A DNA stretch of 32,700 nt. Origin: UBA493 sp035655435. GTDB lineage: Archaea > Iainarchaeota > Iainarchaeia > Iainarchaeales > Iainarchaeaceae. Where the stretch lies: NCBI GenBank assembly GCA_035655435.1, contig DASRUN010000015.1, positions 1-32,700 on the forward strand, read 5' to 3'. Below are positions 15,601 to 21,590 of this stretch, piece after piece. Below the pieces are notes generated by a model that was given only the letters and a program-made list of their open reading frames with translations, did not search any database and had not been told where the DNA came from. Every line of letters starts with the position of its first letter. Position 1 is the stretch's first letter. Made by a program: the position numbers and the translations under genes.

Positions 15601-16199
15601 AGTGGAATGAAACCCAATTGGACAGCATCATTAACGGGCAAAGAAATAATTTGAGGGCAACTTGCATTGCCGCCGCGCCCACAACACCAGAACCCGGAGA
15701 TGATGAACCTGATGACGAGCCCGATGTTCCTGATACACCCGATGTTCCTCCGGGAGATCCGAACGGTTCCTCAGGCGGATTCTTGGGCGGGTTATTAAAT
15801 TTCCTTGGAAACCTTATAGGAGGGATTTTGAATTTTATTCTTGACGGGATTTTGAGGAACTTGATCGGAGCGTTTACCGGAGCCGTAAATCACGGGACAC
15901 CGACTCAACCGGTTCTTATTGCCCCAACTTGTGAATTGGGAATCGGGCATCCTGCGCAACAAAATTATGTTTGGGCATATAGTGCCCCGAGTACCGGTCC
16001 AAGGGACATTGAACCAAGATCCCCGCAAAGAATTCCGGTTGCAGGCAATTGTGAGAACTGTGAAGTTGTATGCACAACAAAAACCATTTTCAGAAGTCCT
16101 GGAGATAGATCACAAACCGAAGTAACGGGTTGGTATGCGGAAAACTGCCCGCTTGCTTCAGGTGTAACTCAGGGTTTGATTGTGGAAGCGAATTGCTAA
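9639..16199 (+). CDS. Giant secreted multidomain surface protein (putative adhesin/S-layer-like)
   Basis: 2186 residues and the only large plus-strand gene. A Sec signal peptide (about 1-23) is followed by a Cys-rich CGNGVCE...NCSADCG motif. Then: fibronectin type III (about 55-150), carboxypeptidase-regulatory-like (155-255), FN3 (265-345), FN3 (355-445), and four related beta domains with GES/GEE, KF/KLM and ELYD signatures (about 569-668, 685-789, 807-908, 1015-1113). The fourth is inserted in a jelly-roll carbohydrate-binding-like domain (about 920-1183). A PKD-like domain (1190-1305), CARDB-like domain (1309-1422), a dockerin-like Ca2+ pair (1429-1490, DVDGDGEITCEDVDAI and DVNYDGIVG), a Cys-rich module and an unrecognised 500-residue region follow. 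A Pro/Asp linker (about 2015-2045), a Gly/Leu/Ile-rich segment (about 2048-2085) and a Cys-containing C-terminus end it. Role in attachment is inferred. Confidence 0.9.
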   Translation: MQTYSKILFFALIFVFISSYAAASVCGNGVCETDETASNCSADCGSTEVTCSTTLPAPTNLRSTTITSNSIALAWNMPNWTPAPPNVTYSIQRSLSPAFSGPGTSTVYATNELSKTITGLQVNTPYYFKIAASDGVGCRASEQSDSITISTLAATTATGTLDVFVREYHAGGALITGATVSVYEYENPNAIQTKITDTYGITGKVSFTLPTPASGKSYYPKASMANYALWAGSEAGLAVHPNETERVDISLIPIPSAIDSTVVLTGISEDDADVALSWTASSTSGVTYHVYKNKISDNFYTRITDVPLSSLSETDNDAENGVTYKYFVTTVLNNMNQKSSNSITVTPGIPPAILSAPTTLTATVISSSRVDLVWSDVENATGYTVQRLSNCFGAGNYATLVSNVDIISYADTTVEAGTNYCYRVMAQNASGNSANTYSSRVTIPQIIQNITIELSPEESIALDNGYTVSFDSIQTPWQCESGFFYCSLNQTTINDVLAVNVTISETGSSTGNTLTLKYGEQRVTDDGSVAVTFSSHEGAQCDGLICDPNSGLFEIALMISTANANQVNFNETETISGLKGAGTLNDQDVTVKFLALLQTAPDSDYIGMFELYDAEGNLVDTRFAPANSDLRKEFANNQGFVLKSIVNINSYSFDTETGIAAVSVTLGGEQDPEGTPPASNIAIEYYDDGESISQLRGSGSVEGQDVTVKFLGSVKGEFYYGSSTNEYRAYLELYDSSSNLVDGIITNADTDLWNSFIDNEGQYALLNHIDVINVYFQTSAGKSLLVIKRRPSNPHSPNPDPISKKMIFNEQEILSDLDGAGLFAGTKVSVHVDRVIEPEENPLGGYSATFSLLASDSSLIDTRTVRAGEFLSEIFLDNADNEALATTVSVPSIFMHASLGTHYVELKNALPGSSGLSENLLLNPSFESPVVPGEWQIFNGSRAVTGSRTNNEFADGQWSFLVSNDNAQNGNYYALYQSVKIKPGTYIYGGKMKSDLTSGVCHIDLYNSDGIKENINEGEEILGLYGAKDYAGKYVRLKLMQILQINPLNGGYEATFELYSDENPNVLIDTQTVSAGTNLNEEFAELATDVYVSGIGVVATTGIGYIEFYKRPSNDLYPFTVDTSDLVLRETSAEWQDFSATFIVNQGTDLKHLDFRILGDGQRNLNGSCYFDELFLKEFVEPPVEIENTPPKATLKVVQTKPARAPIDVTYTVECTDDEDDLDSTNYAGQFCRIEFGALVEVTGGNLLHPEATMSRPRERITFPWNTKHEKWVSVKYHAPGIYSAAGVARDKDGATGKNEETIIVPGPSAYDLGVYGLTVKEKSHSIGFDYNSNFFALGNLETIPDFNHSVTLTDPNGRITGPGVGRYSTLFGTLIPVRGGYGFTTVVEGIYTLSVDVDSGKEVTETNENNNFEEVKFHYNGAIVVPVCELQGDVDGDGEITCEDVDAILEYAALVTKDVPMCGDVNYDGIVGTLDASALMAEHNLQCGEEPEPTVCTDTDGRERVPGETWTTSTDSCTCTANSTVECENLPQGTDSLKPKVNYNWNWQEIGSDFCDGTGNQYCDATQFSVYLLRNIYAISNHTFVANENKSILQGGMLEFDVLLMRDGYSNDFRKDFDYYYRTQTFFEVDDWYAQVGNGHGLRSYFYDPTNAETLNLWQFQLNSQPWADGMTIGHGTVKVKLTFPDDFSLTEAGTNPIIVDFISTTPPTQPSNFYSLPFNGAVGLSSAAGETIDRIGYGVGYNGSEEILLPLNSFGNSQTIFSETLESNDGVAKLRNVVIKNSLSELNEFAKSGEMIRITKVSDSEFDLEFSPSTPTPILLRANRKATDPANFKVQYFASSAENPVELENDNFISWTSNTNACLDFEGTIMNSENYSGFLDDKVSNPEAGFENALFEVAWQNSTKTGNVVLQSIVYRPLNVSNLSMRLFKDVDASFYTPNDSGIIVALEGTGTTVVDSAPQTLAGALSLFGNGYASATESADSSIVKWNETQLDSIINGQRNNLRATCIAAAPTTPEPGDDEPDDEPDVPDTPDVPPGDPNGSSGGFLGGLLNFLGNLIGGILNFILDGILRNLIGAFTGAVNHGTPTQPVLIAPTCELGIGHPAQQNYVWAYSAPSTGPRDIEPRSPQRIPVAGNCENCEVVCTTKTIFRSPGDRSQTEVTGWYAENCPLASGVTQGLIVEANC

Positions 16200-16283
16200 A
16201 CTTAAAGCGTGTTACTATCAAGTTGAACAAAATAAAAATTTGAAATAATTTTGCTATTTTTTTTAAAAAAGAATTCCAATTTT
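16200..16283. terminator. Convergent terminator region between the surface protein and gltX
   Basis: 84 bases between two convergent stops. A run of eight T (16257-16264) followed by six A (16265-16270) gives a T-rich archaeal stop signal on the plus strand and a weaker one on the minus strand. No gene is seen. Confidence 0.55.
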
Positions 16284-17936
16284 TCACTCATGGCAAAACC
16301 AAGCTTTCGGCCTGGCTTCATCTACCGAATCAATGATGCAATAACCTTTTTTTTCCAAGTGCAAATATTCCCCTTTTTTCAAATCCTGTTTTTCTATTGC
16401 ACCAACTTCTCGCTTTCCGTCAGGCATCAATAATTCCAAATCCATCATTTCATGTATCCAAGGGACAACGGTTTTTCCGTCAGCCAGTTTTCCGGCAAAT
16501 TTTCCTTCCAAAAGAAGCCCTTCGGTTTGTTCGATTTTTACATTATAAACTTCCCTTAGCCTGAACACATTTCCCTTTGTTTTTTTTATTTCGGATTCGG
16601 AAACAAAAAATTCGTGCATTCCCCTTCCAAATATTATTTCTTTTCCATCTTTCACAATTTCCAATTCATCATGGCTTGGAATCTGCAATTTTACCGGATC
16701 GGAAATATAAGTTACTCTTATGCTATCATCCAGAATAAGCTCTTTGTTATAAGCCCCCATTTTTTCAGTTGAAATGTTCGCATCGCTTGTCGTTAACCCC
16801 GAATCAACAATGATTTTTTTAAGCGCCTCGGCCTTGAACCCGCGTCTTCTAAGCGCTCGCACGGTTCCAAGCTGTATGTCATCCCAACCCGAATAGCGCC
16901 CTTCCTCGATTCCCTTTTTTATGAGTGAAGTGCTAAGAACCATTTCGCCGATTTTTAATCTCCCAAAATGAACAGCATGAGGGTAAACCCATCCGAAATA
17001 ATTGTAAAGAAATTCTTGCTTGGTTTGGTTCTGCGAATGCTCCTGTCCGCGCAGAATAAATGTTATGCCCATTTCATGGTCATCAATCCCGCTCTGGAAC
17101 ATATAGCTCGGCCACACATTGGATTTTGTTCCCGCTCTTGGATGATCCGGGTTATCAACAACACGCGCTATCCACCAATCGCGAACACTAGGGTCTTTAT
17201 TTTTCAAATCGGTTTTCAATCGCAGAACAGCTTCCCCTTCCTTAATTTCGTGATCCAACATTTTCTGGAATTTTTTGAATTGTTCCGCGGGTTTTTTTCC
17301 GCGGCATTTACATGCTTTTTTCTTTTGAATGAGTTCACGCCATGCTTCACTCTCACAAGTGCAAACATACGCATGCCCTTTGTGAACAAGAGTTTTCATG
17401 TACTCATAATAAATTTCAAGTCTATCGCTTGCATAAAAAATTTTTCCAATTTTTATTCCAAGCCACTCAAGATCCTCGCGGAAAATTTTTTCAGGGTCTT
17501 TCATTGGTTTTTTCACTTTTGGATCGGTATCCTCAAACCGCAAAATAAATTCACCCTTATATTTTTCCGCATAAGCATAACTCAAATACGCAGCTCTCGC
17601 ATTTCCCAAGTGCAACGGTCCATTGGGATTCGGAGCATATCTTGTAACAACCTTTTCCCCTTTCTCCGCCCAATCCAATAGAGGAAGCCCCTCTCTCTCA
17701 GGTTTGGGTTTTAGTTCATAGCTTCCCTCAAAATCTTTGAAAAAATTTTCAAGCTGAAAAGAAGTCATAGCATTAACGCGTTTTACGGTTTCCAATGCAA
17801 TGGGCATTAATTCCGAAACCTGCTTGTCGTTATGAAGCGCCTTCAGCTTCCCTATCAAAGCGCCAACTTCCGCCTTGCCGTTGTGCTCATATGCATTTTT
17901 TACCGCATAGCGGAATGCGTCATCTTTTAATTCCAT
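16284..17936 (-). CDS. gltX: Glutamyl-tRNA synthetase, archaeal type
   Basis: Class I synthetase charging tRNA-Glu. The HIGH-like HLGN is at 109-112 within APNPNGPLHLGNAR, FEDTDPK follows, and the KMSKS-equivalent region is VLSTS. A zinc site is formed by C192, C194, C209 and C211. The length of 550 and the N-terminal helical extension fit archaeal/eukaryotic GluRS rather than bacterial. GlnRS is unlikely, as archaea normally use amidation. It follows the TrmB gene after 67 nt that contain an inverted repeat, so it may have its own control. Confidence 0.95.
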   Translation of the reverse strand: MELKDDAFRYAVKNAYEHNGKAEVGALIGKLKALHNDKQVSELMPIALETVKRVNAMTSFQLENFFKDFEGSYELKPKPEREGLPLLDWAEKGEKVVTRYAPNPNGPLHLGNARAAYLSYAYAEKYKGEFILRFEDTDPKVKKPMKDPEKIFREDLEWLGIKIGKIFYASDRLEIYYEYMKTLVHKGHAYVCTCESEAWRELIQKKKACKCRGKKPAEQFKKFQKMLDHEIKEGEAVLRLKTDLKNKDPSVRDWWIARVVDNPDHPRAGTKSNVWPSYMFQSGIDDHEMGITFILRGQEHSQNQTKQEFLYNYFGWVYPHAVHFGRLKIGEMVLSTSLIKKGIEEGRYSGWDDIQLGTVRALRRRGFKAEALKKIIVDSGLTTSDANISTEKMGAYNKELILDDSIRVTYISDPVKLQIPSHDELEIVKDGKEIIFGRGMHEFFVSESEIKKTKGNVFRLREVYNVKIEQTEGLLLEGKFAGKLADGKTVVPWIHEMMDLELLMPDGKREVGAIEKQDLKKGEYLHLEKKGYCIIDSVDEARPKAWFCHE

Positions 17937-17946
17937 ACAAAATTAG

Positions 17947-17966
17947 TTAACTTTCGTAGAAGTTAA
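17947..17966. promoter_or_regulatory. Inverted repeat upstream of gltX
   Basis: TTAACTT-TCGTAG-AAGTTAA, a perfect 7-bp palindrome 11 bases before the gltX start. It could be an operator or a leader hairpin; no protein can be assigned. Confidence 0.4.
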
Positions 17967-18003
17967 AAACAGTGGTTTGCGGTTTTTTTGTCTTGGGTGC
18001 AAT

Positions 18004-18762
18004 TCAAATTTGTGTGCCGGTTTCCCAAGCATGGTCGAAATATTTTTTGAGCGCAGTTGCCATAGGCTTGTTATCCGGCCAAATTGTAAAATGATATTCA
18101 GGTTTTTGTTCCGAAAAATTGCTTATCCCCATAATCACTTTTTGATTGTCAATAATGTAAGCATTAACCCCGTGATCAAAATTCCTGATGTCCGCTCCGC
18201 CTTGCGCAAATTCCTTTGCAATTTTTGCCGAATCTTCATTGATTTTGCTGATAAGCTTTACTTCCACATTCCTCGCGGAAGCATTTTTCAATGACTCCCT
18301 TATTAGAGAGTGCTCTTTTGCAAGCGGAGTTAAAGCGTGAACTGATTTGGTTGAACTATCAATATGTTGTCCCAATATTTTCATGAAATCATTTTTGTCT
18401 TTTACTTTCATTACTTTTTCGTGTTTTCCGTTTGTGTGATCTAATTCCACTTCGCTTTTGACGTGCTTTGCCTCTTCCTCTAATTTTGCGAGCTCCTGTT
18501 TTTTCTCTTGTAAAAGTGAATTAAAAACTTTTTCAGGTTCAATGGCCATGTAGCGTTTCGGCCTTCCGTGAATTTCAATTATAAGCGTTTTTTTTGTTAA
18601 CCTATCCAGCACATCATAAACCCTTGTTTTAGGAACTTGAGCCGTTCTCGAAATTTCCGGGGCTTCGGCTTCCTTTAATTTGAAGAGCGCGCTAAGCGTT
18701 TTGGCTTCATATTCCGTTAAGCCGAGCTTCTCTAAAAAAACGTTTAAATCGTATTCTTGCAT
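18004..18762 (-). CDS. TrmB-family transcriptional regulator
   Basis: 252 residues. The N-terminal winged helix (about 10-75) has LGLTEYEAKTLSAL, APEISRTAQVPKTRVYDVLDRL and GRPKRYMAIEP, the TrmB signature. A charged coiled coil follows (about 82-110), then a phospholipase-D-like effector domain (about 120-250). The long sugar-binding domain of classical TrmB is absent, so the ligand is unknown. Repeated sites lie at its own predicted transcript start, suggesting autoregulation. It may also act on gltX or the surface protein, which is conjecture. Confidence 0.88.
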   Translation of the reverse strand: MQEYDLNVFLEKLGLTEYEAKTLSALFKLKEAEAPEISRTAQVPKTRVYDVLDRLTKKTLIIEIHGRPKRYMAIEPEKVFNSLLQEKKQELAKLEEEAKHVKSEVELDHTNGKHEKVMKVKDKNDFMKILGQHIDSSTKSVHALTPLAKEHSLIRESLKNASARNVEVKLISKINEDSAKIAKEFAQGGADIRNFDHGVNAYIIDNQKVIMGISNFSEQKPEYHFTIWPDNKPMATALKKYFDHAWETGTQI

Positions 18763-18772
18763 CTAACCACAC

Positions 18773-18806
18773 ACTATATTGGAACTATATTACATAATAA
18801 TATTGG
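18773..18806 (-). promoter_or_regulatory. Candidate operator of the TrmB-family gene
   Basis: ACTATATT occurs at 18773-18780 and again at 18784-18791, spaced 11 bp (one helical turn). ATATTGG occurs at 18776-18782 and 18800-18806. These lie between the TATA box and the start codon, over the expected transcript start, where a bound repressor would block initiation. Confidence 0.4.
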
Positions 18807-18815
18807 TCAGAGCAA

Positions 18816-18826
18816 TTATATAAATT
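18816..18826 (-). promoter_or_regulatory. TATA box of the TrmB-family gene
   Basis: AATTTATATAA on the minus strand, about 55 bases before the ATG, predicting a transcript start near 18793 and a leader of about 30 bases. Confidence 0.6.
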
Positions 18827-18866
18827 TACTGGTTACAGTGATTTAATTATTTCTTGTGTTTTGTTT

Positions 18867-18972
18867 GGTAAAAAACCCTTGTTTTTACCATTACTAACCC
18901 CTAAAATTTGTTGTTTTTAACCTAAAAATTGATATTTTTGCCCTTAAATCATGCAATTATGTGTTTTAAGGG
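18867..18972 (-). terminator. Hairpins downstream of rps2 (end of the large ribosomal cluster)
   Basis: Two stems in the S2-trmB gap: CCCTTAAA/TTTAAGGG (18941-18972) right after the S2 stop, and GGTAAAAA paired with TTTTTACC (18867-18889), with short T runs between. They probably end the cluster transcript. The remaining bases up to the TrmB promoter hold no gene. Confidence 0.45.
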
Positions 18973-18982
18973 TTTTTCCAGC

Positions 18983-19960
18983 TTATCTTCGCCTGTTTCC
19001 TCTACCTTCTCTACCGCCGCCTCTGCTATTTCCGGAGCCGCCACTTCTACCCCCACTTCCACCGCTTGAGCCGCCTCTTCCTCTGCCGCCATTTCTATCG
19101 GAGCCGAAAGACTGCCATTTTTTGGGTTTAAAGGTTCTTTTTTCTTCTTCATCCATTTCCTTCATTTTGTACTCAAAATCATCGGGTTGTTTTGAAAAAC
19201 CGGCATCATCCTTGATTTCGCCTCTATGCTTGAGGATTTCTTTTGCAAGTATCCAAAAGCCCAAAGCAAGTCTCTTTTTTCCCTTGTTATTAATCGGAAT
19301 CGCAATATCAACATTTCTAAGAGAATTATTCGTTGAAACCATTGCAACAACAGGAACCCTTATCCTTGTCGCTTCTTTTATCGCCTGCATGTCCGCTTCA
19401 GTGTCTGCAACAAATACAACAGCCGGCTGAAAAAATCTCGTGCTCTCCGGGTTTGTAAAAGTTCCGGGAACAAATCTTCCGGATAGCATTGACGCACCAA
19501 TCGAATCAGCAAAAACCTTTGCGGGCGCTTGCGCATAAACCTTTCTAGAAACAATTGCAATCCTATTCGCGGGAAAACCCGACAAAAATTTTGATGCAAA
19601 TTTCAATCTCTCATCAAGCGTTTGAACATCGAGAACATTCAAACCGTCTTTCCTAACTTTGTAAATATACCTTTTCATATCCCCGGACTTGAATTTTGTT
19701 CCAATATGCGCTCCGGTATTCAAATACTTATCTGTTTCAACAAGCTCGGTTTGCTTTCCCTGCCTTTCATCATCTTCCTCGCTTTCTTTTTTCGGCTTTT
19801 TGGGAGAATCTTCTTTCACATGCGCTTCGGTTTTCGGAACTGCTTCGATTTTTTTCTCTTTTTTAATTTCTTCCTTTTCCTTGGCAGGCTTCGCCTTCTT
19901 CAAAACCTCTTTTTTTTCGGATTTTTTTTCCGCGTGCGTTTCTTCCTTTTTTTCAGTCAT
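18983..19960 (-). CDS. rps2: Small ribosomal subunit protein uS2 with Lys/Glu N-terminus and RGG tail
   Basis: The S2 core (about residues 75-280) has YLNTGAHIGTKFKSGDMKRYI, DVQTLDERLKFASKFL, RFVPGTFTNP and PVVAMVSTNNS. At 325 residues it is about 100 longer than common archaeal S2: a 70-residue Lys/Glu-rich start and a Gly/Arg/Ser tail with repeated GRGRGG, SGGRSGG and GREGRGNRRR. Such RGG tails are typical of RNA-binding proteins and unusual in S2. It lies directly after RpoN (6 nt), where rpoK and enolase usually intervene. Confidence 0.95.
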   Translation of the reverse strand: MTEKKEETHAEKKSEKKEVLKKAKPAKEKEEIKKEKKIEAVPKTEAHVKEDSPKKPKKESEEDDERQGKQTELVETDKYLNTGAHIGTKFKSGDMKRYIYKVRKDGLNVLDVQTLDERLKFASKFLSGFPANRIAIVSRKVYAQAPAKVFADSIGASMLSGRFVPGTFTNPESTRFFQPAVVFVADTEADMQAIKEATRIRVPVVAMVSTNNSLRNVDIAIPINNKGKKRLALGFWILAKEILKHRGEIKDDAGFSKQPDDFEYKMKEMDEEEKRTFKPKKWQSFGSDRNGGRGRGGSSGGSGGRSGGSGNSRGGGREGRGNRRR

Positions 19961-19966
19961 TAAAAA

Positions 19967-20161
19967 TCACGTTTTGTACTTTGAAATTTCTCCAATGAAA
20001 TCAACATGTGAGAAAACCATTCTTCTACAGCAGTACTTTTTTACTCCAAGTTCGGTTAGAACTTTTTCTGCATCCTCTCCTTTTGAAACTCTTTCCTTGT
20101 ATTTTTCGTAGACATCTGCAATTACTTTTCCACAGCTAAAACATCTTACCGGAACTAACAT
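19967..20161 (-). CDS. rpoN: RNA polymerase subunit Rpo10 (RpoN)
   Basis: 64 residues with the atypical zinc site CFSC (C7, C10) and CC (C44, C45) in KKYCCRRM, opening MLVPVRCFSCGKVI as in all archaeal RpoN. The site is complete. It sits between S9 (6 nt) and S2 (6 nt), but rpoK, which normally follows, is missing here. Confidence 0.97.
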   Translation of the reverse strand: MLVPVRCFSCGKVIADVYEKYKERVSKGEDAEKVLTELGVKKYCCRRMVFSHVDFIGEISKYKT

Positions 20162-20167
20162 TTCACA

Positions 20168-20578
20168 TCACCTCTTACTAGACTGCTTCTTCTTCCTTGC
20201 TTTTGGTCCAAGCTGTTTCTTAGGCTCAACCTGTCTCGGATCATCAACCAAAAGCATTCTATCATAATTCAAAAAAATTCTTTTAAGTTTCTCATCTTTT
20301 CTGTACTCCAAAAAAGCCTTTGCTATTGCGGAACGCGCCGCAACGGTCTGCCCCATTTTTCCTCCGCCTTGTACATGAACATCAATATCAACTTCCACCG
20401 CAAGTGGGCCGGCAAGCTCTATGGGTTCCATGATAACCTCTCTTGCATATTCAGGAGTAATTGTTTCAACATTTCTCTTATTCACTCTAATAACCCCGGT
20501 GCCTTTTCTCACAACAGCCCTTGCAGTTGCGGTTTTCTTTTTAGCCTTAACCGTTGTGCCTTTTTTCTTTGTAACCAT
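20168..20578 (-). CDS. rps9: Small ribosomal subunit protein uS9
   Basis: 136 residues from the ATG at 20578. KKKTATARAVVRKGTG opens the core, VHVQGGGKMGQTVAARSAI follows, and the C-terminal tail ends in DDPRQVEPKKQLGPKARKKKQSSKR (split here over the decoding-site tail), as in archaeal S9. A GTG at 20587 overlapping L13 is an alternative start. The order L13-S9-RpoN is standard. Confidence 0.95.
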   Translation of the reverse strand: MVTKKKGTTVKAKKKTATARAVVRKGTGVIRVNKRNVETITPEYAREVIMEPIELAGPLAVEVDIDVHVQGGGKMGQTVAARSAIAKAFLEYRKDEKLKRIFLNYDRMLLVDDPRQVEPKKQLGPKARKKKQSSKR

Positions 20579-20580
20579 TT

Positions 20581-21003
20581 TTACCACTGTGCTCCAAGAA
20601 TTTTACTTATTTCTCCAACAAGCATAAATCCTTTCTGCAATTTGTTCTCGGCTTTTTCTATTTTTTCTTTTTTCGAATTCGCAAATTCTTCCGGAACACC
20701 AATGTGAACTTTTAAATTTTTGAAAGCGGCTCTTCCTGTACTTGTTTTCCAGGGAACCATTCCCCTAATTGCTCTCTTAACCATTTTATCCGGCATCCTC
20801 GAATATTTTGGGCCTCTGTGCGGATTTCCTTTTGCGGCCAAGTAAAATCTAACCCTATACTTTTCCAAAATATCCGGTTTAGAACCTGTAATAACCATTT
20901 GATCAGCGTTCACCAAATCAATTTTTTCTCCCTTCATGATTCTCTTTGCTATGTAAGTTGAAGCTCTCCCCATAATCAAATTTGACCCATCAATTATAGT
21001 CAT
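20581..21003 (-). CDS. rpl13: Large ribosomal subunit protein uL13
   Basis: 140 residues. It opens with IIDGSNLIMGRASTYIAKR, and HRGPKYSRMPDKMVKRAIRGM and PWKTSTGRAAFKNL match archaeal L13. Its ATG overlaps the L18e stop (ATGA). It belongs to the conserved L18e-L13-S9 set. Confidence 0.96.
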   Translation of the reverse strand: MTIIDGSNLIMGRASTYIAKRIMKGEKIDLVNADQMVITGSKPDILEKYRVRFYLAAKGNPHRGPKYSRMPDKMVKRAIRGMVPWKTSTGRAAFKNLKVHIGVPEEFANSKKEKIEKAENKLQKGFMLVGEISKILGAQW

Positions 21004-21365
21004 TTCACAATCACCATTTTATCCGCTTTCGGTTTTGTTCCCAAAAATTCTTTTATCGTGAAAATTTTTCCTTTCTGTTGTGCAACTTTTTTGCCGGCAT
21101 TTTCCGAATAATCCAAACAAACAACATCAACTTTTCCGTCAACAACTCCGGTTCCCAAAACTTTTCCGGGAACAATGAATGTCTTATCCTTGTTCTTTTT
21201 TGCGATCACATTCAACTGATAAAGATTAATTTTCGCCCTTCTTCTACTTCCTTTTGATAGCTCCTCCGCTATCCTTTTCCAGATTTGTTTTCCGGATTTT
21301 TTTGAATACTTTTCAAGATCAACAATTATTGTTCTTGTTTCCTGTTTAGTGGGTCCGGTTAACAC
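21000..21365 (-). CDS. rpl18e: Large ribosomal subunit protein L18e
   Basis: 121 residues with IWKRIAEELSKGSRRRAKINLYQL, VVPGKVLGTG-like FIVPGKVLGTGVVDGKV and a C-terminal GTKPKADKMVIVK, all typical of L18e. The GTG start at 21365 follows GGAGGTG by 5 nt, inside repeat A. The start overlaps the end of a 24-codon micro-ORF by seven bases. The tRNA-Leu gene lies just upstream. Confidence 0.93.
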   Translation of the reverse strand: MLTGPTKQETRTIIVDLEKYSKKSGKQIWKRIAEELSKGSRRRAKINLYQLNVIAKKNKDKTFIVPGKVLGTGVVDGKVDVVCLDYSENAGKKVAQQKGKIFTIKEFLGTKPKADKMVIVK

Positions 21366-21433
21366 GCGGACACCTCCGCGTTCAGAGGTGTGCGACCTTC
21401 GGTCACACTAGCTTCATTTCTTTTTTCAAACAT
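21359..21433 (-). CDS. Micro-ORF made of repeat A before rpl18e (24 aa, may be a coupling spacer)
   Basis: ATG at 21433, TAA overlapping the L18e GTG codon. The product begins MFEKRNEAS and ends VTEGRTPLNAEVSAC, the same frame as the copies before rps28e and spt4 but with an unrelated N-terminus. As a tRNA lies upstream, this one could not be reached by coupling from rpoD and would need its own initiation. Confidence 0.35.
   Translation of the reverse strand: MFEKRNEASVTEGRTPLNAEVSAC
21364..21408 (-). repeat. Palindromic repeat A, copy before rpl18e
   Basis: Identical over 45 bases to the copy before rps28e, though the flanks are unrelated. Such identity at two distant loci points to recent spread or gene conversion. 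Confidence 0.9.
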
Positions 21434-21483
21434 CTTTTTTTCACATCTTTTTTTACAAATTTTTTTTTCTTTTATTTTAAAAT
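21409..21483. other. A/T-tract spacer between tRNA-Leu and the rpl18e repeat
   Basis: Homopolymer-rich stretch (sense strand A-rich with GATGTGAAAAAAAGATGTTTG). It may include the tRNA 3' processing or termination signal, since T runs lie on the plus strand only. TTTTAAAATAAAAG next to the tRNA is the only TATA-like sequence for an rpl18e promoter. Apart from the start of the micro-ORF nothing coding is seen. Confidence 0.4.
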
Positions 21484-21567
21484 TGCAGGAGGGCGGGTTC
21501 GAACCGCCGAAGGCGCTGAGCCACCAGATCTTAAGTCTGGCCCCTTTGACCGCTCGGGCACTCCTGC
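21484..21567 (-). tRNA. tRNA-Leu (anticodon UAA)
   Basis: 84 bases including the discriminator A. Acceptor stem GCAGGAG/CTCCTGC, anticodon arm CCAGA-CTTAAGA-TCTGG with TAA, a long class II variable arm ending in CGCCTTCGGC-like pairs, and T arm GGCGG-TTCGAAC-CCGCC. CCA is not encoded and there is no intron. It lies between rpoD and rpl18e, inside the ribosomal cluster, a neighbourhood also known for tRNA-Leu in haloarchaea. Confidence 0.95.
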
Positions 21568-21590
21568 CCAGAAAAGCTTTTGTGGGGCAA

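Noticed and set aside
19622..20111. Plus-strand Phe/Ser-rich open frames opposite rps2 and other ribosomal genes
   Set aside because: They are reverse complements of Lys/Glu-rich coding sequence and have no ribosome binding sites or family features.
21484..21567. Intron or CCA tail in tRNA-Leu
   Set aside because: The anticodon loop is a normal 7 bases and the genomic bases after the discriminator are not CCA.
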